Shown one piece after another: positions 8,335 through 15,771 of a stretch of 32,113 nucleotides of DNA. Position 1 is the stretch's first letter. Each line of letters begins with the position of its first letter. Source of the DNA: an uncultured bacterium. Its GTDB lineage: Bacteria; Hydrogenedentota; Hydrogenedentia; Hydrogenedentales; SLHB01. Location of the stretch: contig CALEZK010000050.1 in assembly GCA_937928585.1 (NCBI GenBank), forward strand, positions 1-32,113. Reading direction: 5' to 3'. The notes beneath the pieces were generated by a model that was not told where the DNA came from, made no database searches, and saw only the letters and a list, made by a program, of their open reading frames with translations. A program made the translations under genes and the position numbers.

Positions 8335-8933
8335 GCTGCGCTGGGATCGAGGTGAACGCGAAGTTTGCGAAACGCCTTTGCCCGGTGGCTGATCGCCGCC
8401 TTGATCGCGGGCGACAGCACCCCGAATGTTTCCTTATATCCGTCCGGAATGAAGAGCGGGTCGTAGCCAAAGCCATTGGCGCCCGTTATCGCGTGCGCGA
8501 TGTGCCCTTCCACCGTGCCCGTCTCGATATGCGGCGCGTTTCCAGGAACAACAAGCGCACAACAACAAATGAAGCGCGCGGACCGTAGCGCATCGGGCAC
8601 GCCCTCGAGCGCGCGGAGCACTTTCTTGTTGTTGTCTTCATCTGTTGCGTTCGGTGCCGCGTATCGGGCCGAAAGCACACCGGGTTCGCCGTGCAACGCA
8701 TCGATCACAATGCCGCTGTCGTCCGCCACACACGCCACGCCAAACCGTTCGCAATACGCAGAAGCCTTGATGATTGCATTTTTTTCGAAGGTGTCGCCCG
8801 TTTCGTCAGGCGCTTCACAGGCGGGAAATTCGTCTAACCCAACGATTCGCCACGGCACGCCCTTCAGAAAATCGCGAATCTCACCGAGCTTGTGCTTGTT
8901 GCTTGTCGCGATTAGTAGGGTCTGGGAGGACAT
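8331..8933 (-). CDS. rdgB: XTP/dITP diphosphatase (RdgB/HAM1 family)
   Basis: The 200-residue enzyme hydrolyses dITP, ITP and XTP to monophosphates and so keeps deaminated purines out of nucleic acids. The family blocks are intact: IATSNKHKLGEI near the N-terminus, ETGDTFEKNA, ADDSGIVIDALHGEPGVLSARYA, GANGFGYDPLF, and SHRAKAFRKL near the C-terminus. The frame is open upstream to 9086, but the homologous region starts exactly at the ATG at 8933, preceded only two bases away by the rph stop. The order rph-rdgB is a widespread bacterial arrangement, here followed by tsaC. Confidence 0.95.
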   Translation of the reverse strand: MSSQTLLIATSNKHKLGEIRDFLKGVPWRIVGLDEFPACEAPDETGDTFEKNAIIKASAYCERFGVACVADDSGIVIDALHGEPGVLSARYAAPNATDEDNNKKVLRALEGVPDALRSARFICCCALVVPGNAPHIETGTVEGHIAHAITGANGFGYDPLFIPDGYKETFGVLSPAIKAAISHRAKAFRKLRVHLDPSAA

Positions 8934-8935
8934 GG

Positions 8936-9655
8936 CTATGAGGCGATGCCAAGCGCCAATCGTTGCAGTTGGAAGAGTTCTCCCGCGCCTTTTTCGCCGA
9001 GCGAGAGCATCTGGTCCATCAAATCCCGCGAAAATGCCGCGCCTTCCGCCGAACCCTGCACTTCGACGAAGCGGCCGTCGTCGCAAAGCACCAGGTTCAT
9101 ATCGACGTCCGCGCTGGAATCCTCTGCGTAACAGAGATCAAGCATTGCAACACCACCGACGACGCCAACGCTAACCGCCGCGCATTGGTGCAGGATCGGT
9201 GTGGCCGTAATCGTGCCGCGGGAAACCAGCGCGCTTACCGCATCGTGAAGCGCAACGTAGGCGCCGGTGATAGATGCCGTACGCGTGCCGCCATCGGCCT
9301 GCAGCACATCGCAATCTATAAGAATTTGGCGCTCACCGAGGCGAGCAAGATCCACGACGCATCGGAGCGAACGTCCGATCAATCGGGAGATCTCCATGGC
9401 GCGCCCTTTCTTGACTGAGTCACGGGAAATGCGCTCGTGAGAGGAACCGGGAAGCATCCCGTACTCCGCCGTCACCCAGCCCTTGCCTGTGTCCCTCAAA
9501 AACGGCGGTATGCGCTCCTCGACCGTCGCCGTGCACAACACTTTCGTGTCGCCAAAGGTAATGAGCACCGAACCTTCGGCAAATTTCGTGTACTGACGCT
9601 CGATAGTTACCGGCCGGAGCGCGTCGTTCGCGCGGCCATCCGGTCGCGTACTTAT
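8936..9655 (-). CDS. rph: Ribonuclease PH with a non-standard start codon
   Basis: This phosphorolytic 3'-5' exoribonuclease trims tRNA 3' ends. The conserved N-terminus RPDGRANDALRPVTIER, then EGSVLITFGDTKVLCTA, GWVTAEYGMLPGSSHER, RLIGRSLR, DCDVLQADGGTRTASITGAY and the C-terminal VEVQGSAEG are all present. The predicted length (239) equals the family norm. The odd point is the start. No ATG, GTG or TTG lies in frame near RPDGR. The candidates are ATA at 9655-9653, which overlaps the ctpA stop as ATAA, or ACG at 9649-9647. The frame is open far upstream, but that part is the shadow of ctpA. I annotate from the ATA. An ATGA-to-ATAA change or an assembly error is possible. Confidence 0.88.
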   Translation of the reverse strand: MSTRPDGRANDALRPVTIERQYTKFAEGSVLITFGDTKVLCTATVEERIPPFLRDTGKGWVTAEYGMLPGSSHERISRDSVKKGRAMEISRLIGRSLRCVVDLARLGERQILIDCDVLQADGGTRTASITGAYVALHDAVSALVSRGTITATPILHQCAAVSVGVVGGVAMLDLCYAEDSSADVDMNLVLCDDGRFVEVQGSAEGAAFSRDLMDQMLSLGEKGAGELFQLQRLALGIAS

Positions 9656-11109
9656 GGTGTGGCCCCGGCTGCGGGTTGCTCTGAGCCTGTTCCTTCTTCG
9701 ATTTCCGCTTTCGTGTCGGCCGGCACATCTGACGCCGCGGCAACCTGCGTGATCTTCGTGTCCTTGTGGTACTTCGCAAGGATGTTTTCCCACACAGGGT
9801 CTTCCTTGAGAATTTCCACCGCGCGCTTGAGCTGCACGTCTTCCACGGTATCTTCGCCGACTGGATTGCCGGTTACGCTGCCGTGGTTCTGTTGATCCAT
9901 TTTCGTGGCGTCGGTTTCCCACGACGAAAGCATCTGCTTGAGCAAGCCGCCCCACTCGTCCTGGACGAATGGCACCTCTACGTCCGGCAAAATGCCGTGC
10001 TTGTTAATCGTCACTTCAGCCGGCGTGTAGTAGTAGGCGGTCGTCAATCGCAACGCGCTGTTCTGCGGCGAACGCAGTGGAATTATCGTCTGCACGCTGC
10101 CCTTGCCGAACGTCTTCGCGCCGAGAATTAGCGCGCGCTTGTGGAACTGCAACGCGCCCGTAACAATCTCGGACGAACTGGCTGTCATCTCGTTTACCAG
10201 CAGGATCAGCGGGAAGTCCTGCGGCAACACCGGTTCGCGGTTGGTATACAGCGTCATGTCTTCCGCGGTCGTGCCGTCACTGTTCGGTCGCGCGTTCCGC
10301 GTGTAGGTCACCAGCATGTTCTTTTTCAGGAAAAGGCTGGTAACTTCTTCGGACGCCGTCAGCAATCCGCCCGGGTTCCAACGCAGATCCAATACCAGGG
10401 CGCGCATGCCTTTGTCCTGCAATTCCTTAAGTTTTTCAGCAAGATCGCGCGCCGTTGTTTGTTTGAAGTCACTTACACGCACATAGCCGATGCCATCGTC
10501 CAGCACACGGCTTTCCATCAGGCTCGGCGTTTCCACACGGCCACGCGTAACGGCGATATCTACATATTTGCCCGGCATCCCGTCTTCCTTCGAAGGACGG
10601 TACATCTTCAACGTAACTACCGTGCCGCTTTCGCCTCGAATATGGTCTTTCGCGGCGTCAATGTTCATATCCTTGGTGGACTTGCCGTCGATCTCCACGA
10701 TGATATCGCCTGGCAATACTCCCGACTTCGCGGCAGGCGAACCGGGGATGGGCGTAAACACAACGATGTTCTTCTCTTCGTCAAGCTTAATCTGAATGCC
10801 AATACCGTCGAACCGCCCCTCGGTGTCCTCGCGAAGCTCCTGATAGAAACGCGGAGGCACGTAGGAACTGTGATCATCCAGCGCCATCATCATGCCGTTG
10901 ATCCCGCCCTCGACGACCTTGTCGACATCCGGCTCTTCAACGTAGTGCTTCATAATTTCGGCAAGCACACCACCCAACGGTTCAATCTGCCTGAAAAGGT
11001 CCTTTTCGGGCTCTGCGTAGATGCGCGCCCAGAAACCATTGGTTAATAGGACTGCAAGGGCGGCGAGGAAGAAAAAAAGCCCGACGAATTGAGAGCGGAC
11101 ATTGCGCAT
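9652..11109 (-). CDS. ctpA: C-terminal processing peptidase (S41A, CtpA/Prc family)
   Basis: The 485-residue periplasmic serine protease has an N-terminal signal or anchor helix (QFVGLFFFLAALAVLL). A PDZ domain spans about 98-175 (GIGIQI...PGSPAAKSGVLPGDIIVEIDG). The S41 protease core includes DLRWNPGGLL (241-250), the nucleophile region EMTASSSEIV with Ser311 as the likely catalytic Ser, and TFGKGSVQ with Lys336 as the general base, 25 residues on as in E. coli Prc. Such enzymes cut proteins from their C-termini and often act on cell-wall hydrolases. I start at the ATG at 11109, which has CGGAGG about 10 bases upstream; an upstream in-frame codon at 11151 is less likely. It is the first gene of the four-gene operon and its stop overlaps the rph start region. 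Confidence 0.93.
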   Translation of the reverse strand: MRNVRSQFVGLFFFLAALAVLLTNGFWARIYAEPEKDLFRQIEPLGGVLAEIMKHYVEEPDVDKVVEGGINGMMMALDDHSSYVPPRFYQELREDTEGRFDGIGIQIKLDEEKNIVVFTPIPGSPAAKSGVLPGDIIVEIDGKSTKDMNIDAAKDHIRGESGTVVTLKMYRPSKEDGMPGKYVDIAVTRGRVETPSLMESRVLDDGIGYVRVSDFKQTTARDLAEKLKELQDKGMRALVLDLRWNPGGLLTASEEVTSLFLKKNMLVTYTRNARPNSDGTTAEDMTLYTNREPVLPQDFPLILLVNEMTASSSEIVTGALQFHKRALILGAKTFGKGSVQTIIPLRSPQNSALRLTTAYYYTPAEVTINKHGILPDVEVPFVQDEWGGLLKQMLSSWETDATKMDQQNHGSVTGNPVGEDTVEDVQLKRAVEILKEDPVWENILAKYHKDTKITQVAAASDVPADTKAEIEEGTGSEQPAAGATP

Positions 11110-11156
11110 ACGACTGTACCTCCGAGGGAAGTGCGCGAGCCACGAACACAAACGTG

Positions 11157-11165
11157 ACTATAGCA
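11157..11165 (-). promoter_or_regulatory. Extended -10 promoter candidate for ctpA-rph-rdgB-tsaC
   Basis: On the minus strand TGCTATAGT (11165 to 11157) forms an extended -10 element, with TATAGT matching five of six positions. It lies about 48 bases upstream of the ctpA ATG. No good -35 hexamer is seen at 16-18 bases, which fits the extended -10 class. This is inferred from sequence only. Confidence 0.4.
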
Positions 11166-11261
11166 GAGCAGGCAGAAAAAAAGCGAACGATACCGGAGAA
11201 ACCAGCCAGAATTCAGGGGTATTCCGGTTGGTACTATTCGCAGTTTGCCGGCGGGCTCGCC

Positions 11262-11297
11262 AAAAAAAGTGCCCGATCCCCAATCGGGACCGGGCAC
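11262..11297 (-). terminator. Rho-independent terminator after the sigma/anti-sigma pair
   Basis: On the minus strand GTGCCCG (11297 to 11291) pairs with CGGGCAC (11275 to 11269), and the loop contains a further CCCGAT/ATCGGG-like pairing. Seven T residues follow at once (11268 to 11262). The stop codon of the anti-sigma gene is 33 bases upstream. It separates this unit from ctpA. Confidence 0.88.
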
Positions 11298-11329
11298 CGC
11301 ACAAAGACCGTATTGTTAGCGTCCCTAGG

Positions 11330-12094
11330 CTAAACCGCCTCAGGTTCGGTAATGTAGTCCAGCAAGCCCACAACTTCGTGACGCCCCACGATGGATGCAA
11401 CGTAGTCGCCGACACGCTTGGACATTTGAAGCTTGCCTTCCGCCATCGCAGCGCCCATTTCCAATGCCGTCTGACTGCCTGCCTTGGCCACGACGACTTT
11501 GACCGGTCGATCACAGCAGTTGAACAGCAGTTCCATCACTTTTTCGCCGTGGTGCTCAACTGGGTTTACGCCGAGAAACTCCCGTGGCGTATGGTGATCC
11601 CCGGGCACCTTCACATTAGTGGAAGTCAATTCCAGGGCAATGCCGTGTTGCTGTAGAAATGCGTTCACGTCGGACGCTGTCGCGCCGTGCAGCTGCCCCT
11701 TAAGCACGAAGTCCTCTACGGTTGTGCCCTTAGCGATCATCAACAGATCTGGGGTTTCCGGTTTGGCAATATTCATACGTAGCGCAAAACCCGCGGCCGT
11801 AAGCGTAATCATGGCCGCGAGCGCCCCAAGCCCATAGGCCCAGGCTCTCGCGCGACGGGGTGCTGCTGGCTGCGTGGTCCGCTCCGCAACTGCAGCCATC
11901 GTCCGCTGCCACACATCGTCCGGGCACGCGCCGCCACGCGCCAATCGCTCAGATACGACACGTTCGACGGTCATCTCCGCGGCAAGATTGGTCTTTTGTG
12001 CGGGCGTCAATGATTGATCGAACTCGTTCGCCTCCGATGCCGATAGTTCGCCGTCGATACTGGCGGTCCAAAGCTTTTCCTGCTGCTCGCTCAT
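11330..12094 (-). CDS. Membrane-anchored anti-sigma factor with a His/Cys-rich sensor domain
   Basis: The 254-residue protein follows the ECF sigma gene with a TAATG overlap (stop and start share one base), so synthesis is coupled. Residues 1-70 form a short helical cytoplasmic segment (EKLWTASIDGELSASEANEF) like the sigma-binding part of anti-sigma factors, but without the HxxxCxxC zinc motif. One transmembrane helix lies at about 86-107. The C-terminal part (about 112-254) would be periplasmic. It contains His136, His150, His167-His168, His181-His182, Cys193-Cys194 and His239, a set of possible metal or redox ligands. I do not recognise a named family for this domain. I infer that it releases the sigma factor on an envelope signal, perhaps metal or oxidation. 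Confidence 0.75.
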   Translation of the reverse strand: MSEQQEKLWTASIDGELSASEANEFDQSLTPAQKTNLAAEMTVERVVSERLARGGACPDDVWQRTMAAVAERTTQPAAPRRARAWAYGLGALAAMITLTAAGFALRMNIAKPETPDLLMIAKGTTVEDFVLKGQLHGATASDVNAFLQQHGIALELTSTNVKVPGDHHTPREFLGVNPVEHHGEKVMELLFNCCDRPVKVVVAKAGSQTALEMGAAMAEGKLQMSKRVGDYVASIVGRHEVVGLLDYITEPEAV

Positions 12095-12726
12095 TACATC
12101 GTCCCTCTTTCGGTCTGCTGATGTGGGGCGCACGATTCCTGACGCGGAACGAGTCTTGGATACGACCGCACAATTCCAGTTTCGACAGCGTAGTCCAACA
12201 ATTCGTTTCGCAGTTTTGCCCGCCCGCGAGACAGGTGTGTCATCACGGTACCCACAGGCATTTCCAGAATCTCGGCAATCTCCTGATAGGAAAACCGCTC
12301 CACCGAGCGAAGCAGTATGCAAGCGCGTTCGGCCGTAGAGAGACGGCGAAACGCGTGTAGTATCTCGTCGCCGCATTGTTCCAGAACCCCGTTCGGATCT
12401 TTCAGGACGTCACCGTACCCCGGTTTTTCCTGAAGGGCGACCATTCCGGCTTCCGCAGTTTCCAGGGGTGCCATCGCACGGCCAATCTCGCGGTTTGCCA
12501 CAAAACACTTGTTGGTAATGATCCGGTAGACCCACGCGCGGAAGTTCGTGCCTGGGGTAAACCGATGGTAGTTTTCCAGAGCGGCTAGAATGGCGGACTG
12601 GAAGACGTCTTCCGCGACATTTGAGTCCCACACGGTTCTCAAGACGTACCGGTAGAATTCGTCCCGATAGCGCTCTACTTGCGCCATGAAGTCGCTTGCA
12701 GCCTCTCGCGAGATAACCGCGCTCAT
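12094..12726 (-). CDS. ECF-family RNA polymerase sigma factor
   Basis: The protein has sigma region 2 (YRDEFYRYVLRTVWDSNVAEDVFQSAILAALENYHRF, then FRAWVYRIITNKC) and region 4 (LSTAERACILLRSVERFSYQEIAEILEMPVGTVMTHLSRGRAKLR). There is no region 3, which defines the ECF class. The ATG at 12726 has AGCAGG about 9 bases upstream and gives 210 residues; an in-frame GTG at 12753 would add nine. It directly precedes and overlaps a membrane anti-sigma gene. The pair likely senses an envelope or redox condition. The target regulon cannot be read from the window, and a shared promoter motif was not found. Confidence 0.93.
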   Translation of the reverse strand: MSAVISREAASDFMAQVERYRDEFYRYVLRTVWDSNVAEDVFQSAILAALENYHRFTPGTNFRAWVYRIITNKCFVANREIGRAMAPLETAEAGMVALQEKPGYGDVLKDPNGVLEQCGDEILHAFRRLSTAERACILLRSVERFSYQEIAEILEMPVGTVMTHLSRGRAKLRNELLDYAVETGIVRSYPRLVPRQESCAPHQQTERGTM

Positions 12727-12823
12727 CGGTCTAACCTGCTCAATCTCAGGCACATAGCCGTGAACCCCATTCGGAGGCCAGCCCTCCGTACGGCACTATA
12801 TTCACGGGCGCGAAGATTCTATG

Positions 12824-13759
12824 TCAGGTGCGACGATACTTCGTGACCCGGCCGTCGGGAATCCATTCGCCGCAGTAGAGGTTGCCGTCGTGATCCCAAA
12901 TCGCGCCGTGTGGCGACGTGAACTTGCCGGGCACGCGTTTCTCTTTTGGTATGTTCGGCCACCCCTCCAACAGATTTGCTCGAGGTGTTTCGCCAATATG
13001 GGCGACGAGTTTGTTGTCTTTGTCGAAAATCGTCACACGACCATACAGATCCGGTATCAACAAGTCTGTGCCGCGCTGATCGATGTGGCAGGGAAACAGC
13101 AAGTCGTTTGTCACGAAACGCAGATGATTCCCCGCAAGGTCGAAATACTGCAGCCGTACATTCGCGCGATCGGCTACTACGATTTCCGGATTCCCGCCGC
13201 GTGTATCAACATAAATACCGTGACAGCAATTCATTTTGCCGGGTTCGGCGCCTTTACCGCCCCAGGAACGAACGTACTCCGCATCCGAATTGTATTGGTG
13301 AATGTAACTCTTGCCATAGCCGTCGGCGATGTAGAAATCGCCGTTTGGCGCTATCGCGATATTCGTGGGTACATACTGCGATTCATCTTCGTACAGGTCA
13401 GTTTCGCTCGGATATCTCAATTCCCACACCACCTCGCCCTTGAGCGTTGTCTTTACGCAACGATGCTCGCTAGATAGCGCCAGGTACAGATACTCCTCGC
13501 TGCCTTCTTTGCTGAGTTGAAGTCCATGCGCTCCGGCGCAGTACTCGGCACCCCATGCCGTGATGAATTTCCCCTCGCCGTCGAACACCACCATCGAGTG
13601 ACCGCTCGGACTTTGATTGTGAATGTAGATGCGGCCTTGGGAATCTTCCGCCACGCCGTGCGTATTGCCGAATTTGATGGCGTCAGGAAGTTCGCCCCAA
13701 TTCTCCACGAGCTCATAGGTGTGCTCACCCGCTCCCTGAATGCTACCTGCCGATTCCAA
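12824..13759 (-). CDS. NHL-repeat six-bladed beta-propeller protein
   Basis: The 311-residue protein is built from NHL-type repeats, recognisable as THGVAEDSQGRIYIHN, PTNIAIAPNGDFYIADGYGKSYIHQYN, CCHGIYVDTRGGNPEIVVADRANVRLQYFD, FPCHIDQRGTDLLIPDLYGRVTIFD and SPHGAIWDHDGNLYCGEWIPDGRVTKY. This is the layout of a six-bladed propeller related to peptidyl-alpha-hydroxyglycine lyases, but the substrate is unknown. There is no signal peptide, so the protein is probably cytoplasmic unless a longer start exists. The start is TTG at 13759, chosen because GGAGGTAGGAG lies just upstream. It is divergent from the arsenic genes across 220 bases, and its own promoter candidate is at 13878-13906. Confidence 0.78.
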   Translation of the reverse strand: MESAGSIQGAGEHTYELVENWGELPDAIKFGNTHGVAEDSQGRIYIHNQSPSGHSMVVFDGEGKFITAWGAEYCAGAHGLQLSKEGSEEYLYLALSSEHRCVKTTLKGEVVWELRYPSETDLYEDESQYVPTNIAIAPNGDFYIADGYGKSYIHQYNSDAEYVRSWGGKGAEPGKMNCCHGIYVDTRGGNPEIVVADRANVRLQYFDLAGNHLRFVTNDLLFPCHIDQRGTDLLIPDLYGRVTIFDKDNKLVAHIGETPRANLLEGWPNIPKEKRVPGKFTSPHGAIWDHDGNLYCGEWIPDGRVTKYRRT

Positions 13760-13877
13760 CGCTCCTACCTCCGCCCTTTTGGATCTACCGCATATCTGCT
13801 GCCCCTGCGCCGAATGGCGGGGCTGCCTGTTCCGGCAAGCTTGCCCCTCACCGGTGCTTGGTCCGAAACGTCTCGCA

Positions 13878-13906
13878 ATTCTAAGTGCTTGTCAGACAAG
13901 CTGCAA
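13878..13906 (-). promoter_or_regulatory. Candidate promoter with a palindrome in its spacer, upstream of the NHL gene
   Basis: On the minus strand TTGCAG (13906 to 13901) and TAGAAT (13883 to 13878) are 17 bases apart; the -10 matches five of six positions and the -35 only three. The spacer is almost filled by the perfect odd palindrome GCTTGTC-A-GACAAGC (plus-strand 13887-13901). A repressor site between -35 and -10 is one reading. The match could also be chance. Confidence 0.35.
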
Positions 13907-13927
13907 GGTACGCCTGAGTCCGGGGAC

Positions 13928-13956
13928 TTGACAAACGGAGACTTTAATTCTATAAT
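13928..13956 (+). promoter_or_regulatory. Consensus sigma-70 promoter of the ars operon
   Basis: TTGACA (13928-13933) and TATAAT (13951-13956) match consensus at all twelve positions with an optimal 17-base spacer. The start of arsR is 24 bases after the -10. A promoter this strong usually needs a repressor, which fits the ArsR gene it drives. Confidence 0.85.
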
Positions 13957-13970
13957 TCTGGAAATATGGA
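13949..13970. promoter_or_regulatory. Imperfect dyad, likely ArsR operator
   Basis: TCTATAATTCT and GGAAATATGGA form an inverted repeat centred at 13959/13960 with 8 of 11 positions paired. The site covers the -10 hexamer and the expected transcription start. ArsR proteins typically bind AT-rich dyads of this size over their own promoter and leave when As(III) binds. Confidence 0.5.
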
Positions 13971-13979
13971 GATAGTCAC

Positions 13980-14324
13980 ATGCCTGATTCTTCAACGACG
14001 GAGACCATTGCCCGATATGCGGATATGTTTTCCGCCATGGGCACCGAACCAAGACTACGGATCATGCGCCTTCTGTTGAGTGCGCATCCCGGCGGCATGA
14101 CCGTCACCGAAGTGAATAGCGAGTTGGGCATCCCCTCCAGCACGCTCTCGCATCACCTCGAGAAACTGCGAAACGAAAGCCTCATTCAGGTGCGGCGCGA
14201 AGGCACTTTTCTCTGGTATTCCGCAAACACCGAAACGCTCGCGGAATTACTCTCTTTCCTGTATGCCGAATGTTGCACCCGAAACAAAGCCATAGAGCCC
14301 AACGCAATTGTCTGTTGCAAGTGA
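13980..14324 (+). CDS. arsR: ArsR/SmtB-family arsenic-responsive repressor
   Basis: The 114-residue winged-helix protein (RYADMFSAMGTEPRLRIMRLLL, then VTEVNSELGIPSSTLSHHLEKLRNESLI and the wing REGTFLWYS) represses the operon until As(III) or Sb(III) binds. The classical alpha-3 CxC site is absent. Instead there are Cys98-Cys99 (AECCT) and Cys112-Cys113 (VCCK) near the C-terminus. This resembles ArsR types that bind As(III) with C-terminal cysteines, as in Acidithiobacillus ferrooxidans. It is the first gene of arsR-arsC-arsM-acr3 and lies just downstream of the consensus promoter and the dyad. Confidence 0.93.
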   Translation: MPDSSTTETIARYADMFSAMGTEPRLRIMRLLLSAHPGGMTVTEVNSELGIPSSTLSHHLEKLRNESLIQVRREGTFLWYSANTETLAELLSFLYAECCTRNKAIEPNAIVCCK

Positions 14325-14337
14325 GGTACTGAGCGCA

Positions 14338-14787
14338 GTGTCTAGGAATACCGAACGACTCAAGATCCTGTTCCTCTGCACGGGAAACTCGTGCCGCAGT
14401 CAGATGGCGGAGGGTTGGGCGCATGCTCTAAGGGACGATGTGCTCGAAGCCTATTCTGCCGGAATCGAAACCCATGGGCTAAACCCAAATGCCGTAAAGG
14501 TCATGGCGGAAGCGGGAGTCGATATTTCGAAGCAACATTCAAAAAACGTTCGCGACCTGATGAACGTCAGCTTCGACTACGTGGTGACCGTATGCGGCAA
14601 CGCAAACGAAACCTGCCCAGTTTTTCCCGGCAAAGCAAAGGTGGTCCACGTGGGATTTGATGATCCGCCGAAATTGGCCGCAGCTGCGAACAATGAAGAA
14701 GAAGCTTTAGGGCATTACCGGCGCGTACGCGACGAGATACGACAGTTCATTGAAAGTTTACCGGAACAACTAACGCGTTCAAATTGA
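14338..14787 (+). CDS. arsC: Thioredoxin-coupled arsenate reductase (low-molecular-weight phosphatase fold)
   Basis: The 149-residue enzyme reduces As(V) to As(III). The phosphatase P-loop CTGNSCRSQ holds Cys14 and Arg20. The redox pair Cys86 and Cys93 (TVCGNANETCPVFP) has the seven-residue spacing of Staphylococcus pI258 ArsC Cys82/Cys89, so electrons should come from thioredoxin. I start at GTG 14338, which has GTGAGG 11 bases upstream and leaves a 13-base gap after arsR. A TTG at 14308 would overlap arsR and add 10 residues not needed by the fold. The product As(III) is the substrate of the next two gene products. Confidence 0.94.
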   Translation: MSRNTERLKILFLCTGNSCRSQMAEGWAHALRDDVLEAYSAGIETHGLNPNAVKVMAEAGVDISKQHSKNVRDLMNVSFDYVVTVCGNANETCPVFPGKAKVVHVGFDDPPKLAAAANNEEEALGHYRRVRDEIRQFIESLPEQLTRSN

Positions 14788-14809
14788 AATGAACAACAGG
14801 AGAACCAGG

Positions 14810-15673
14810 ATGACGGAAACGATCACACTCGAACAACAGAATGTGCGCGAGAAAGTTCGCGCAGGCTACGCGGCGATAGCGCAGGCCGAACCGAAGTCGC
14901 CCGAATCAACATGTTGCGTTGGCTCGTCCTGCTGCACGCCAGATGCGTCGAACGACGCGAACGCGTTGGCAGCATCCATAGGCTATGCGCATGACGACCT
15001 CCATGCTATCCCGGAAGGCGCGAACATGGGTCTTTCCTGCGGAAACCCGACCGCCCTTGCAGCCCTTAATCCCGGCGAAGTTGTCGTGGACCTGGGCAGC
15101 GGCGGTGGATTCGATGTGTTTATCGCCGGGCGCAAAGTCGGCGCAACAGGGCGCGCAATCGGCGTGGACATGACGCCAGAAATGCTCGGCAAAGCCCGCC
15201 GCAACGCAGAAACCTATCGGAAGTCGACGCAACTGGATAACGTCGAATTCCGCCTTGGAGAAATTGAACATCTACCGTTGCCGGATGCCTTCGCGGATGT
15301 GGTCATTTCCAACTGCGTCATCAATCTCTCGCCGGACAAGCCGCAGGTCTGGCGCGAAATCGCGCGTGTGTTGAAGCCAGGTGGGCGTGTCGCAGTCAGC
15401 GATCTCGCGTTGCGCCAACCCTTGCCCCCTGCGATCGCGAGCATGGTGGAGGCGCTAGTCGGTTGTGTCGCGGGTGCGGCGCTCGTCAGCGAAACAGAGC
15501 GCATGGTGCGCGAAGCCGGGCTGCGCGACATCGTGCTTGAAGAAAAGCCGAGCTACGTGGACGCGATGACCACAATCAACGATCCACTGTATCGCACAAT
15601 CCTGGACGCGCTTCCGGCGGGAAGCAAACCCAGTGACTTTGTAGTGAGCCTGAATGTGAGCGCTGTGAAGTAG
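14810..15673 (+). CDS. arsM: Arsenite S-adenosylmethionine methyltransferase
   Basis: The 287-residue cytoplasmic enzyme transfers methyl groups from SAM to As(III), giving methylated, partly volatile arsenicals. The SAM site VVVDLGSGGGFDVF (about 91-104) is followed by GVDMTPEML. The arsenic-binding cysteines are present: Cys77 (LSCGNP), Cys169 (SNCVINL) and Cys219 (VGCVAGA). A Cys-rich N-terminal segment, Cys35-Cys36 and Cys41-Cys42 (STCCVGSSCC), is typical of the family. The ATG at 14810 has AGGAG 8 bases upstream; an ATG at 14789 is in frame but lacks a good site. It lies 22 bases after arsC. Confidence 0.94.
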   Translation: MTETITLEQQNVREKVRAGYAAIAQAEPKSPESTCCVGSSCCTPDASNDANALAASIGYAHDDLHAIPEGANMGLSCGNPTALAALNPGEVVVDLGSGGGFDVFIAGRKVGATGRAIGVDMTPEMLGKARRNAETYRKSTQLDNVEFRLGEIEHLPLPDAFADVVISNCVINLSPDKPQVWREIARVLKPGGRVAVSDLALRQPLPPAIASMVEALVGCVAGAALVSETERMVREAGLRDIVLEEKPSYVDAMTTINDPLYRTILDALPAGSKPSDFVVSLNVSAVK

Positions 15674-15696
15674 CGTTCCGGAAAGTCATATGGACT

Positions 15697-15740
15697 GCGC
15701 CGCCCGCGTGTGACACTTCAAGCTATCCCGCGGGCGGCGC
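15697..15740 (+). promoter_or_regulatory. GC-rich 12-bp perfect stem-loop between arsM and acr3
   Basis: GCGCCGCCCGCG (15697-15708) is perfectly complementary to 15729-15740 around a 20-base loop. No T-tract follows; the next bases are CTTCAACAAACAAAAGG leading to acr3. It could be a Rho-assisted attenuator or an mRNA-stabilising processing structure that sets the level of acr3 relative to arsRCM. Confidence 0.55.
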
Positions 15741-15771
15741 CTTCAACAAACAAAAGGTGATCATTTAGATT

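Noticed and set aside
9656..9955. Upstream in-frame extension of rph to 9955
   Set aside because: It is the alternative-frame shadow of the ctpA C-terminus (very Arg-rich) and would add 100 residues absent from RNase PH.
10141..11046. 301-codon plus-strand open frame
   Set aside because: Antisense to ctpA, which has clear catalytic motifs; the frame has no recognisable domain or ribosome site.
12795..12800. TATAGT on the minus strand upstream of the ECF sigma gene
   Set aside because: A good -10 match, but no -35 at 16-18 bases and no ECF-type GGAAC motif, so it was not called as a promoter.
13834..13845. Perfect 12-base palindrome GGCAAGCTTGCC
   Set aside because: Even-length 6+6 palindromes of this size are expected several times by chance in 32 kb; it is not placed against a promoter element.
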